From: an uncultured Oscillospiraceae bacterium
GTDB lineage: Bacteria; Bacillota; Clostridia; Oscillospirales; Acutalibacteraceae
Direction: 5' to 3'
Assembly: GCA_949289045.1 (NCBI GenBank)
Contig: CASEMN010000004.1
Coordinates: 156,546 to 220,545 of the forward strand
Length of the DNA: 64,000 bases
Of the stretch, positions 1-6,757 are shown piece after piece; within the stretch, counting starts at the first letter, position 1; every line of letters starts with the position of its first letter. A model generated the notes under the pieces. That model had not been told where the DNA came from. It did no database searches and saw nothing but the letters and a program-made list of their open reading frames with translations. Position numbers and translations under genes: made by a program.

Positions 1-948
1 GTTTTTATAAAGGTCTCTTCTCCCCTTTTCGTCAGAGGGCATCAAAACAGAAACTGCCGCAACGGTTTTTCCCTCCTTTGGTACAGCGTCTATTTCAAGG
101 GAGGGAAGCGTTCTTTTTCGGGAAAACCTTCCGTAAATATTCCACACTATGTTTTTAATGACTTCCCATAAAGGGAAAAATAAACACAGACCAACAAATA
201 AGTTCCTTGTAAAATATCCGGCTAAAACAGAAATGATGACTGACAAAACAGGTGGACACACGAGGGCAAAAATACCCCATGAAAAATTTTGATCCTGGGG
301 CACAATGTACTTACCTATGTGTTCCTCGTGTTTCTTAGCTTGACTTATAGCTTTTACTGCAAATTCAGTTTCCGAAACTCCGCTTTTTTTGCTCTGCTCC
401 CCTATCCATTTGCGGTACAACGCTTTTGTTTCTCCTGTACACTGTGAATAAACTCCTGCCGGGTCACGGAGAAGAATTTTCTCCGTTTCGCATATATGGC
501 ACATTATTTCTTCAAAATCAATTTCTTCGAGGCTTCTTAAACCCTTTATATAATCCGCCGCTGCTTCACTTTCGTTGGACATTGAAAAAAGCACAATATA
601 CGCACACTCTGCCATGAGCCTTACAAGAGTACATTCATCAGCGGAAAAGCCCTTATCGGAAAGTTCTGCAATAAAGTTTTCCTGAGAAAGGCAGCCGTAC
701 TTTTCCACACTTTTTTCAATTTCTGTGTAAATAATGGGCACGCCGTTTTTACAGGGCAGCTTTGGCGCATTTTTTAAATTTTCTATGCACTCCTTTCCCA
801 TTGTTGCAAGGATATAATAGTTATCCGTAAGCAGACCGTAATTTTTATTTTTAATCTTCTGAATACAGTTTGTCCTTATATCTTTTAAAGCAGATCTTAC
901 TGCTTTTTCTATTCTTTTCGGTTTTTCAAAATTTGCTTTAACACTCAT
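1..948 (-). CDS. Glucan synthase/glycoside phosphorylase-like membrane protein, 5' part
   Basis: Open frame of 316 codons from an ATG at 948, preceded by a GGAG-type ribosome site, running off the window start, so only the N-terminal part is present. The stretch DPAGVYSQCTGETKALYRK followed by a helix-rich segment and the residues HIGKYI resembles the N-terminal region of the very large NdvB-type cyclic beta-glucan synthases and related GH94 proteins. After it comes one strongly hydrophobic stretch (VCPPVLSVIISVLAGYF) and a second near LFVGLCLFFPLWEV, which look like membrane helices. The catalytic glycosyltransferase or phosphorylase domains would lie beyond the window edge, so the activity cannot be told here. 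The family call rests on remembered motif resemblance. Confidence 0.62.
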   Translation of the reverse strand, partial: MSVKANFEKPKRIEKAVRSALKDIRTNCIQKIKNKNYGLLTDNYYILATMGKECIENLKNAPKLPCKNGVPIIYTEIEKSVEKYGCLSQENFIAELSDKGFSADECTLVRLMAECAYIVLFSMSNESEAAADYIKGLRSLEEIDFEEIMCHICETEKILLRDPAGVYSQCTGETKALYRKWIGEQSKKSGVSETEFAVKAISQAKKHEEHIGKYIVPQDQNFSWGIFALVCPPVLSVIISVLAGYFTRNLFVGLCLFFPLWEVIKNIVWNIYGRFSRKRTLPSLEIDAVPKEGKTVAAVSVLMPSDEKGRRDLYKN

Positions 949-1115
949 GTTTCCCGCTCCCTAAAAATCAGTTATTCCTATATTTCCCATAATTTAATAA
1001 AAAATGCCTGAAAAATAAGAAAGTAATTTTAATGGTTTCTTTTATTATTGAGTGCCAACACATATAAATTTGTGATATAATATCCACCGTACAATTTTGA
1101 AAGGCGGCTGAGCTG

Positions 1116-2084
1116 ATGAATTTTCTGAAAAACGAAAAGACCGGAACTGTTGAGGGCTTTTGCCTTATTAAATCATGCGACGTTAAAAAAACTGCCAAGG
1201 GTCTTCCATATCTCGACCTTATTGTGGCGGATTCGGACGGCGAAATTTCTGCAAAATACTGGGACTATAACCCGGAACTTCAAGGCACTTACACTCCCAA
1301 TGAACTTATAAAAATCAGAGGCACAATTTCTCCCTTCAACGGAGCGGATCAGCTCAGAATTGAAAGAATACGCAAATGCACTCCATCCGATAACATACGC
1401 ATTGAGGACTTTGTTCCAAGCGCAGACTATGCTCCGGAAGTCATGTTCGAAGAACTGAGCAGCATTGCCTCATCTTTTTATGACGAAACATACAGAAAGA
1501 TAACGTTGGAAATCCTCTCCCAGAACAAGGAAAAGCTTCTCTACTGGCCCGCTGCATTTAAGCTTCATCACGCTATCAGAAGCGGTCTTTTGATGCACAC
1601 CCTCTCCATGGTGCGTCTTGCACAGGAAGCCTGCAAAATATATGATTACGTAAACAGCGATCTGCTTCTTGCGGGAGCAATTCTCCACGACATAGGCAAA
1701 ATAGGCGAATTTGAAGTTCCTGAAACAGGTCTTGCATCAGGATATACCGTTGACGGAACACTTATAGGCCATCTTGTAAGAGGAGCAATGCTCATAGAAA
1801 AGACCGCCGAAAAGCTGGGAGCTGATATGGAAAAGGCCATGATGCTCGAACATATGGTACTCTCTCACCACGGTGAGCCTGAATTCGGTGCAGCAGTACG
1901 TCCCATGTTCATTGAAGCGGAACTGCTTTCCATGATAGATACACTGGACGCTAAAATGTTTGAGATGGCTCAGGCTGTTTCTCTCGCTCCCGAAAAGGAT
2001 TTCAGCCAACGCCAGTGGGCTCTCGACAACAGAAAGTTTTATAATCCCGGCGGAGATATCCGACCGAAGGCAAAGCTGTTTTAA
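1116..2084 (+). CDS. yhaM: 3'-5' exoribonuclease YhaM-like (OB fold plus HD domain)
   Basis: 322 residues, close to Bacillus YhaM (about 314). The first 100 residues form an OB-fold nucleic-acid binding domain (SCDVKKTAKGLPYLDLIVAD, later LIKIRGTISPF). The second half is an HD phosphohydrolase domain with metal ligands in AIRSGLLMHT, ILHDIGKIGE and MVLSHHGEPEFG. The family trims RNA 3' ends and single-stranded DNA in a metal-dependent way in the cytoplasm. The ATG at 1116 follows AAAGGCGG at good spacing. It is a single-gene unit divergent from the glucan-synthase-like gene and closed by a terminator just downstream. Family call is firm; the exact substrate in this organism is inferred. Confidence 0.88.
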   Translation: MNFLKNEKTGTVEGFCLIKSCDVKKTAKGLPYLDLIVADSDGEISAKYWDYNPELQGTYTPNELIKIRGTISPFNGADQLRIERIRKCTPSDNIRIEDFVPSADYAPEVMFEELSSIASSFYDETYRKITLEILSQNKEKLLYWPAAFKLHHAIRSGLLMHTLSMVRLAQEACKIYDYVNSDLLLAGAILHDIGKIGEFEVPETGLASGYTVDGTLIGHLVRGAMLIEKTAEKLGADMEKAMMLEHMVLSHHGEPEFGAAVRPMFIEAELLSMIDTLDAKMFEMAQAVSLAPEKDFSQRQWALDNRKFYNPGGDIRPKAKLF

Positions 2085-2104
2085 TTGAGAAACAAAGCAA
2101 AAAC

Positions 2105-2128
2105 GCCGCAGAGACTTTTCTCTGCGGC
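2105..2128 (+). terminator. Terminator after yhaM
   Basis: Ten-base-pair perfect stem GCCGCAGAGA/TCTCTGCGGC with a four-base loop, 20 bases after the yhaM stop codon. The following T-tract is weak (TTCATTATTATCT). Confidence 0.75.
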
Positions 2129-2162
2129 TTCATTATTATCTATATTAACATCAAACTGATTT

Positions 2163-2283
2163 TGGCAAAAAAATAAGAGCCTTTATTCAAGGCTCCCCCG
2201 ATTTTTACTTCTTTGATACGCCCTTGCAGCTTTTGCTGCAATGACAAATCGGTGACCGGCTAAGCCGAATCAGCTCTTATTTT
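2163..2283 (-). ncRNA. Structured 3' RNA region ending in an intrinsic terminator
   Basis: Read on the minus strand, the region after the 41-codon ORF holds several nested helices. These are a hairpin CGGCTTAGCCG, a long-range stem CCGATTT/AAATCGG enclosing a hairpin TGCAGC-AAAA-GCTGCA, and a terminator GAGCCTT-gaata-AAGGCTC followed by TTATTTTTTT. In addition an 11-base perfect inverted repeat AAAATAAGAGC/GCTCTTATTTT (2170-2180 and 2273-2283) brackets everything. Its upstream arm contains the ORF stop codon, and its downstream arm overlaps the terminator stem, so the two folds are mutually exclusive. I do not recognise a named RNA family. It could be a regulatory 3' UTR, a small RNA, or a short element with terminal inverted repeats. 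Confidence 0.55.
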
Positions 2284-2402
2284 CCGACTACTCCGTTAAG
2301 TGCGATAGCTGTAAGGAAAGATTTCCAACTAAGCTTTTTCTCGCTGAGGAATTCGTCGAGAAGCTCTCTTTCGAACTCGTAATTCTTGAATGTCATATTC
2401 AT
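2277..2402 (-). CDS. 41-residue protein of unknown function
   Basis: ATG at 2402 follows a strong ribosome site (AAAGGAGTGAAG) and opens a 41-codon frame ending at a TAA inside an RNA stem. The N-terminal half is charged (KNYEFERELLDEFLSEKK) and the C-terminal part is mildly hydrophobic (SFLTAIALNGVVGK). A second ATG lies two codons in. No signal peptide, Cys pattern or known family is recognised. Support for reality comes from the near-consensus promoter 30 bases upstream, the ribosome site and the terminator beyond the stop. Possible roles are a signalling or modified peptide precursor, or a small regulatory protein; this is inference only. Confidence 0.6.
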   Translation of the reverse strand: MNMTFKNYEFERELLDEFLSEKKLSWKSFLTAIALNGVVGK

Positions 2403-2431
2403 CTTCACTCCTTTCGTTCTTTGTTGTGCTT

Positions 2432-2460
2432 ATACTACCACATATTATGCAAAACGTCAA
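2432..2460 (-). promoter_or_regulatory. Sigma-A promoter for the 41-codon gene
   Basis: TTGACG (2455-2460) and TAGTAT (2432-2437), 17 bases apart on the minus strand, 30 bases upstream of the start codon. Confidence 0.7.
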
Positions 2461-2474
2461 GACTTTTTGCATAA
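2445..2474. promoter_or_regulatory. Palindromic operator candidate over the -35 element
   Basis: Perfect 10-base inverted repeat TTATGCAAAA (2445-2454) and TTTTGCATAA (2465-2474) separated by ten bases that contain the -35 hexamer. A third half-site, TTGTGCAAAA, sits at 2491-2500. The arms are 20 bases centre to centre, two helical turns, as expected for a dimeric regulator. Confidence 0.55.
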
Positions 2475-2500
2475 CAGATTGTCTATTTAGTTGTGCAAAA

Positions 2501-2766
2501 TGACGAAAGATGCAGTGGAAAATCACGTATGACAGATTACCTCAAGAGTAAAAAAGCGTTAATGTTTTTTGTAGTAATTGCACAAATCACTCGTTTTTGT
2601 TCATAAATCAGTAATTTTTTTAAAATCAATTCTGCCTTTTTCGACAACTGACAGTTTAAAAAGTTTGTTAAGTTTATATCACGTTTTTCCCGTTTTAAGC
2701 ATAAAATAAGCCCCAAAATTATAAAGACGAGCTGCTTTTATAAACAGTCCGTCTTGCAAAATTACA
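2501..2766. other. AT-rich intergenic stretch, nothing recognised
   Basis: No convincing ORF with a ribosome site, RNA gene or terminator was found between the operator region and the DUF6472 gene. Confidence 0.5.
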
Positions 2767-2940
2767 TTAGTTTTGCTTTTTTACAATATCGTATTCGCCG
2801 TTATAAGGTCTAAAATAGCGGCATTTATCTCCACCTGAATACATAAAGCGTGCATATTCGTCTTCATCAAGCTCAAGAGAACAGTAGTATTCGTCGTTTT
2901 CAGAATCGTATTCATTATACCAGCAGTTTTCGCATTCCAT
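2767..2940 (-). CDS. DUF6472-like small four-cysteine protein
   Basis: 57 residues starting at ATG 2940 behind GGGGGAAGATTT. An in-frame upstream start would add 31 residues but has no ribosome site and covers the promoter. Residues CENCWYNEYD (C3, C6), YYC (C20) and GGDKC (C40) give a four-cysteine set suggestive of a small zinc site, with an acidic core (SLELDEDEYARFM) and the ending RPYNGEYDIVKKQN. This matches my memory of the DUF6472 family, common in Clostridia and without assigned function. Single-gene unit. Confidence 0.75.
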   Translation of the reverse strand: MECENCWYNEYDSENDEYYCSLELDEDEYARFMYSGGDKCRYFRPYNGEYDIVKKQN

Positions 2941-2970
2941 AAATCTTCCCCCATTTTTACTACTGTAAAG

Positions 2971-2999
2971 ATTATATATCCATTGAATTGAATAATCAA
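2971..2999 (-). promoter_or_regulatory. Promoter for the DUF6472 gene
   Basis: TTGATT (2994-2999) and TATAAT (2971-2976) on the minus strand with a 17-base spacer, about 30 bases before the chosen start. Confidence 0.7.
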
Positions 3000-3088
3000 T
3001 GAAAGAAGCCCTGTAAATTTGCAGTTTATTCATTCTGAGCTTTTAACTAAATGCATTTGCCGAACAGAAAACATTATTAAATTTAACT

Positions 3089-3149
3089 AAACAAATACTA
3101 TAAATATAGTATAGTATTTGTTTGACAAAAAATCGCTCACTAATATAAA
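3089..3149 (+). promoter_or_regulatory. Promoter with palindromic operator for the GH30 gene
   Basis: A perfect 14-base inverted repeat AAACAAATACTATA/TATAGTATTTGTTT (3089-3102, 3110-3123) with a 7-base centre ends in the first bases of the -35 element TTGACA (3122-3127). TATAAA follows at 3144-3149 (spacer 16). The arrangement is that of a repressor or activator site controlling the hydrolase gene. Confidence 0.6.
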
Positions 3150-3177
3150 ATAAGTGTTAGAAAGGAGTGGTTTGAGT

Positions 3178-4713
3178 ATGCTTATTCTTAAAAGGTTTAT
3201 CGCACTAATTATGACCCTAATAACCCTGCTTATTGCTTATGCACAGGGAACGGCTTTTTCAGCAGATATTGATTTATCACTGATTAACGGCATTCGGCAG
3301 GAAGGAGATGCCAGTTCTATGACTATTAAAGTCAACCAGAAAATAAGGTATCAGACCGTTAACGGCTGGGGAACCTCCGCCTGTTGGTGGAGCCAGATGA
3401 TTGACGACGATGAGACAAGGGAAGATATTGCTAAGCTTCTCTTCTCAGAAGAAGGATTGGGACTTAATATCTACCGTTATAATATAGGCGGCGGCTACGA
3501 CCCCAACGTAGAAAGAGTAACCGATCCATGGCGCCTTACGGAAAGCTTTTATTACTACAATGAGGAAACAGGGAAATACGAATATGACTTCACAAGAGAC
3601 GCAAACGCTCAGAAAATGCTTGAAAAAGCGCTTTCCTACGGCTGCGTTGATACAGTTATACTCTTTGCCAACTCCCCCCATTATTCCATGACAGTAACCG
3701 GACAATCCTCCGGCGGAACAGAGGAATATACTTCAAACTTGAAAAAAGAGTGTTATGACGATTACGTTGACTACCTGCTGACTATCACCGAATATTTTAT
3801 CAGCAAAGGTGTACCCGTTAAATATATTTCTCCTATAAATGAACCTCAGTGGAGCTGGGGCGGCGACTGGGTAGGTCAGGAAGGCTGCCACTATGAGCCT
3901 GATGAAATTGTAGAGCTTATGCATCTTTTGGCTGAGGGAATCACAGAAAGAGGACTCGACGTTAAAATCTGCGGTCCCGAAAGCGGCGAAATGAGTGAAA
4001 ACACCCAGAACTATTTTAAATCCCTTCTCAGCGACAACGTTATTGCAGATAAGATTGGTACACTTTCCTACCACAGCTATTGGTCCGATGACGATATGCT
4101 GGGCAGACAGTCATTCAGCCGCTGGCTAAAGACAAACTGCTACGGCTATGATATTTCCATGAGCGAATGGTGTGAGCTTCCGTGCGTAAGCAGAACCGAT
4201 TCTATGGAAGCCGCATTAAAAATGGGACGCATAATATCCCAGGATATGAAATATACCGGCGTAAATTCATGGAGTTCATGGGTTGCCGTAAACAATCACG
4301 GAACGGAGATCCCGGCAAACGGCGATTACAGCGACGGTCTTATTTCCGCCTCCTCTGATTTCAGCAACTATTATCTGACAACAAGATATTATGCAATGGC
4401 TCATTACACAAAATATGTACCCATCGGCTCAGTTGTATTATCGTCAAATTCTAACATTTTCCCAATTAAAATGAACAGCGACGGTCTCGTTACAAGCGAC
4501 GTTAACTATTCCGCCTATAAAACTCCTCAGGGAGAAATAGTTATAGTTATAGTAAACGAGGGCGATGCCAGAAGCTTCAGCTTTGACACTGCCGGAAGCA
4601 CAATGACAGTAATTCAAAGCGACAACGAGAAAAAGCTTCAGGAAGTCTATTCAGGAAAACTCACTTCAATTGAACTTCCTGCTCAGAGCATTGCAACAGT
4701 AATAATTAAATAA
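3178..4713 (+). CDS. Secreted glycoside hydrolase family 30 enzyme
   Basis: 511 residues from ATG 3178. A TTG at 3172 sits at better spacing from the AAAGGAG site and may be the true start. The N-terminus (LKRFIALIMTLITLLIAYAQ then GTAFSA) is a signal peptide, so the enzyme is exported. The body is a TIM barrel with the GH30 signatures: NGWGTSACWW near the start, acid/base Glu in ISPINEPQWSW (E222) and nucleophile Glu in ISMSEWCELP (E330), followed by a C-terminal beta domain. GH30 members cleave beta-1,6-galactan, glucuronoxylan or glucans. The NEPQWSW context resembles endo-beta-1,6-galactanase types, but the substrate is inferred. It stands alone behind its own operator. Confidence 0.85.
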   Translation: MLILKRFIALIMTLITLLIAYAQGTAFSADIDLSLINGIRQEGDASSMTIKVNQKIRYQTVNGWGTSACWWSQMIDDDETREDIAKLLFSEEGLGLNIYRYNIGGGYDPNVERVTDPWRLTESFYYYNEETGKYEYDFTRDANAQKMLEKALSYGCVDTVILFANSPHYSMTVTGQSSGGTEEYTSNLKKECYDDYVDYLLTITEYFISKGVPVKYISPINEPQWSWGGDWVGQEGCHYEPDEIVELMHLLAEGITERGLDVKICGPESGEMSENTQNYFKSLLSDNVIADKIGTLSYHSYWSDDDMLGRQSFSRWLKTNCYGYDISMSEWCELPCVSRTDSMEAALKMGRIISQDMKYTGVNSWSSWVAVNNHGTEIPANGDYSDGLISASSDFSNYYLTTRYYAMAHYTKYVPIGSVVLSSNSNIFPIKMNSDGLVTSDVNYSAYKTPQGEIVIVIVNEGDARSFSFDTAGSTMTVIQSDNEKKLQEVYSGKLTSIELPAQSIATVIIK

Positions 4714-4755
4714 TACATATTAATAGCTTTAAAATTGATTTCCTTAAAACATCAG

Positions 4756-4785
4756 AAAAGACGCAGTTTAAAAACTGCGTCTTTT
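4756..4785. terminator. Bidirectional terminator between GH30 and a small gene
   Basis: Symmetric hairpin AAAAGACGCAGTTT/AAACTGCGTCTTTT with A- and T-runs on opposite sides. It serves the plus-strand GH30 gene and the minus-strand small ORF. Confidence 0.85.
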
Positions 4786-4802
4786 CGTAACTGCCTTAAT
4801 AA

Positions 4803-4919
4803 TCAGTTAAGGTCTATTTTAACTTCCTTGCGCCTGTTGGCCACGGCAAACAAAACAGCCAGTGCTGAAGCTGCTGCCGAAGCAAGTAATACAATTATTC
4901 GTACAAAAAGCCTCAACAT
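4803..4919 (-). CDS. 38-residue single-span membrane peptide
   Basis: Frame from ATG 4919 to TGA 4803. The peptide begins MLRLFVRIIVLLASAAASAL, continues with a hydrophobic stretch to AVLFAVAN and ends in the basic/polar tail RRKEVKIDLN, so it is one transmembrane helix with a short charged tail. GGAAGTGATATT precedes the start, a near-consensus promoter lies 46 bases upstream, and a strong terminator follows the stop. No family recognised. It may be a small membrane regulator or a type I toxin-like peptide; no antitoxin RNA was identified. Confidence 0.55.
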   Translation of the reverse strand: MLRLFVRIIVLLASAAASALAVLFAVANRRKEVKIDLN

Positions 4920-4964
4920 AATATCACTTCCATTTATTTTCTTTTCGGCAACTTCCGTATAAGT

Positions 4965-4993
4965 ATTATATACCTTACGTTAAAAGATGGCAA
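4965..4993 (-). promoter_or_regulatory. Promoter for the 38-residue membrane peptide
   Basis: Minus strand TTGCCA (4988-4993) and TATAAT (4965-4970), spacer exactly 17. Confidence 0.7.
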
Positions 4994-5057
4994 GTAAGGT
5001 TTTTTAAGGTTTTTTTGACTAATTTTGAAAAAACTTTAAAAAATTTGAAAAAAAGGG

Positions 5058-5086
5058 TTGCATTTTGAAAATCGATGTGATATAAT
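5058..5086 (+). promoter_or_regulatory. Promoter of the 5S rRNA gene
   Basis: TTGCAT (5058-5063) and TATAAT (5081-5086), 17-base spacer, 46 bases before the mature 5S start. Confidence 0.75.
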
Positions 5087-5131
5087 TCATTTCGTCGCTG
5101 AGAGAGACGCCAACAAAACAACGTTTCTTCA

Positions 5132-5256
<125 letters not shown>

Positions 5257-5267
5257 CTTGACAAAGG

Positions 5268-5298
5268 CATCTGCCCAATAGGGTGGGTGTTTTTTTAT
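5268..5298 (+). terminator. Terminator of the 5S rRNA gene
   Basis: Stem CATCTGCCC/GGGTGGGTG (with G-U pairs), loop AATA, followed by seven T residues and an AT-rich tail. Confidence 0.7.
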
Positions 5299-5364
5299 TT
5301 TCATTTTTTTGCTTTATGATGGCAATTGTAAAATAAATTTTTCTGTCCGCAAAACATAAGAAAT

Positions 5365-5402
5365 CCCTCATATGGTATTTTAAAAATTTTACCATATGAG
5401 GG
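5365..5402. terminator. Terminator hairpin after the cation exporter
   Basis: Thirteen-base perfect stem CCCTCATATGGTA/TACCATATGAGGG just beyond the stop of the minus-strand exporter gene. Confidence 0.75.
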
Positions 5403-5408
5403 TTATTT

Positions 5409-6305
5409 TTATTCAGCAGGATTTACATGGACCATACAATGTATACATTCAGGATACTTCTCTTCAATTACGCTGTGTACCCGCTCCGCAATTTCATGGG
5501 AAGCTTTAAGACTCAGGTTCGCATCTGCCGATATTTCCATATCTACATAAAGTTTGGAGCCGAAGAGTCTTGTCTTTAAGTCATCTACATCTATAACTCC
5601 CTGGACATTCAACGCTGAATTAAGTATAGCTTCCTGAGTTTCACTGTCACAGCTATGGTCCACCATTTTATTAATTCCGTCTTTGAAAATATCATATGCT
5701 GCCTTTATTATGCAAAGGCTTATTATAACGCTTGCAATGAAATCCATAACAGGGAATCCTATTCTCGCAAAAAGAATACCGGCAAATGAACCCACTGAGG
5801 AAAGGGCATCCGAACGGTGGTGCCATGCGTCTGCCATTAATGCGCCGGAATTGAGTTTTTTGGCGGCAGCTCTCGTATACCAAAACATCCACTCTTTTAC
5901 AGCAATTGATACTACGGCGGCAATTAATGAAATCAGCCCTGGAATCTCCAGCGTCTGATAATTTCCGGATAGAATTTTACCCATACCCGAAACTCCAATG
6001 CCGACTCCTACAATTCCAAGGAGCACCGCCAGAATTATAGAGGCAACGCACTCCAAACGTTCATGTCCGTAAGGGTGTCCTTTATCCGCCTTTTTTTCCG
6101 ACATTTTAACCCCTGCTATTACCACAAAAGTGCTGAACACATCAGAAGCTGAGTGAATAGCATCGGAAACCATAGCACTTGATTTGCCGAGTATACCCGC
6201 TAAAAGCTTTGCTGCAGACAGAATCACATTCACAATTATGCTCACAACAGAAACGTGAATGGCTAAATTTTTCGTTGATCCTTTTACTGACTTTTTCTCA
6301 TACAT
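5409..6305 (-). CDS. Cation diffusion facilitator family metal exporter
   Basis: 298 residues with six predicted membrane helices and a C-terminal cytosolic domain, the CDF layout. The metal site is visible as HxxxD in helix 2 (SDAIHSASD, H51 and D55) and HxxxD in helix 5 (DAWHHRSDALSS, H162 and D166). The tail (VDMEISADANLSLKASHEIAERV, then IHCMVHVNP) is the ferredoxin-like dimerisation domain. CDF proteins exchange protons for divalent metal and export it from the cytoplasm. The 5' leader carries a NiCo-class riboswitch, so expression should rise with cobalt, nickel or ferrous iron, which makes one of those the likely substrate. Start ATG 6305 follows AAGGAGG. Confidence 0.92.
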   Translation of the reverse strand: MYEKKSVKGSTKNLAIHVSVVSIIVNVILSAAKLLAGILGKSSAMVSDAIHSASDVFSTFVVIAGVKMSEKKADKGHPYGHERLECVASIILAVLLGIVGVGIGVSGMGKILSGNYQTLEIPGLISLIAAVVSIAVKEWMFWYTRAAAKKLNSGALMADAWHHRSDALSSVGSFAGILFARIGFPVMDFIASVIISLCIIKAAYDIFKDGINKMVDHSCDSETQEAILNSALNVQGVIDVDDLKTRLFGSKLYVDMEISADANLSLKASHEIAERVHSVIEEKYPECIHCMVHVNPAE

Positions 6306-6383
6306 AAGTTTTCCTCCTTAATAACATTAAAATACAGGAAAACTCTAATAGCACTTGCTTTGTTCTATGAGAATTTCGGATAT

Positions 6384-6430
6384 AAAAAAACACCCATAGA
6401 ACAATAGTAGTAGCTACTGTCCCACAGATG
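6384..6430 (-). terminator. Riboswitch expression platform (attenuator terminator)
   Basis: Read on the minus strand, CATCTGTGGGACAGTAG can pair with the downstream CTACTATTGTTCTATGGGTG (one bulge, several G-U pairs), followed by seven T residues. The left arm is the 3' end of the riboswitch aptamer, so ligand binding and terminator formation exclude each other. The expected outcome is transcription ON with ligand. Confidence 0.7.
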
Positions 6431-6503
6431 AAAAAATCTGTTGTTACATAAAGTAACCCGGCTTCATGAAATTACAATTAAATTTCATTGCCTGTTCAGT
6501 TTG
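6416..6503 (-). promoter_or_regulatory. NiCo (czcD) riboswitch aptamer
   Basis: The minus-strand leader reads AACTGAACAGGCAATG, a variable hairpin (ATGAAATT/AATTTCAT), GAAGCCGGG, a hairpin GTTAC/GTAAC, AACAGAT-loop-ATCTGT and GGGACAGT. These conserved blocks, in this order, match the NiCo riboswitch aptamer whose crystal structure contains ACTGAGCAGGCAATGA, GCAGCCGGGCTGC, and ATCTGTGGGACAGT. P1 is ACTG/CAGT. The gene controlled is a CDF exporter, the classic target. The class was described as cobalt/nickel sensing and later reported to respond to iron(II). Confidence 0.88.
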
Positions 6504-6553
6504 TACTGTAGATATGTTGTTTAATACAACGTGCAGTGCAAAGAGTTTGGTAC

Positions 6554-6582
6554 ATTATATGTTTATTTTTTAATTTTGTCAA
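6554..6582 (-). promoter_or_regulatory. Consensus promoter of the riboswitch-exporter transcript
   Basis: TTGACA (6577-6582) and TATAAT (6554-6559) with 17-base spacing on the minus strand, about 50 bases before the aptamer. Between this promoter and gltX (6583-6757) I see no further feature apart from a GATT-repeat run near 6696-6706. Confidence 0.85.
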
Positions 6583-6757
6583 ACCTTTTTTATAAACGAT
6601 GTTGTTGCTTGCAACTACCCTCTGATTTTCTGCATCTTAAAAATAAACATTTAATAAGTCTTAACCTTCTTTGGCGTTTTTACGTTTTTCCTATTGATTG
6701 ATTGATGATTTTCTGCGATAATAAAATGTATATATTTTCCGTAAGGAGGAATAGAGC

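Noticed and set aside
2329..2526. 65-codon minus-strand ORF
   Set aside because: It overlaps the better-supported 41-codon gene in another frame and covers that gene's promoter; no ribosome site.
6384..6757. T-box leader for gltX considered in this region
   Set aside because: No T-box core (TGGNACCGCG) or specifier layout on the plus strand; the conserved blocks instead form a NiCo aptamer on the minus strand.
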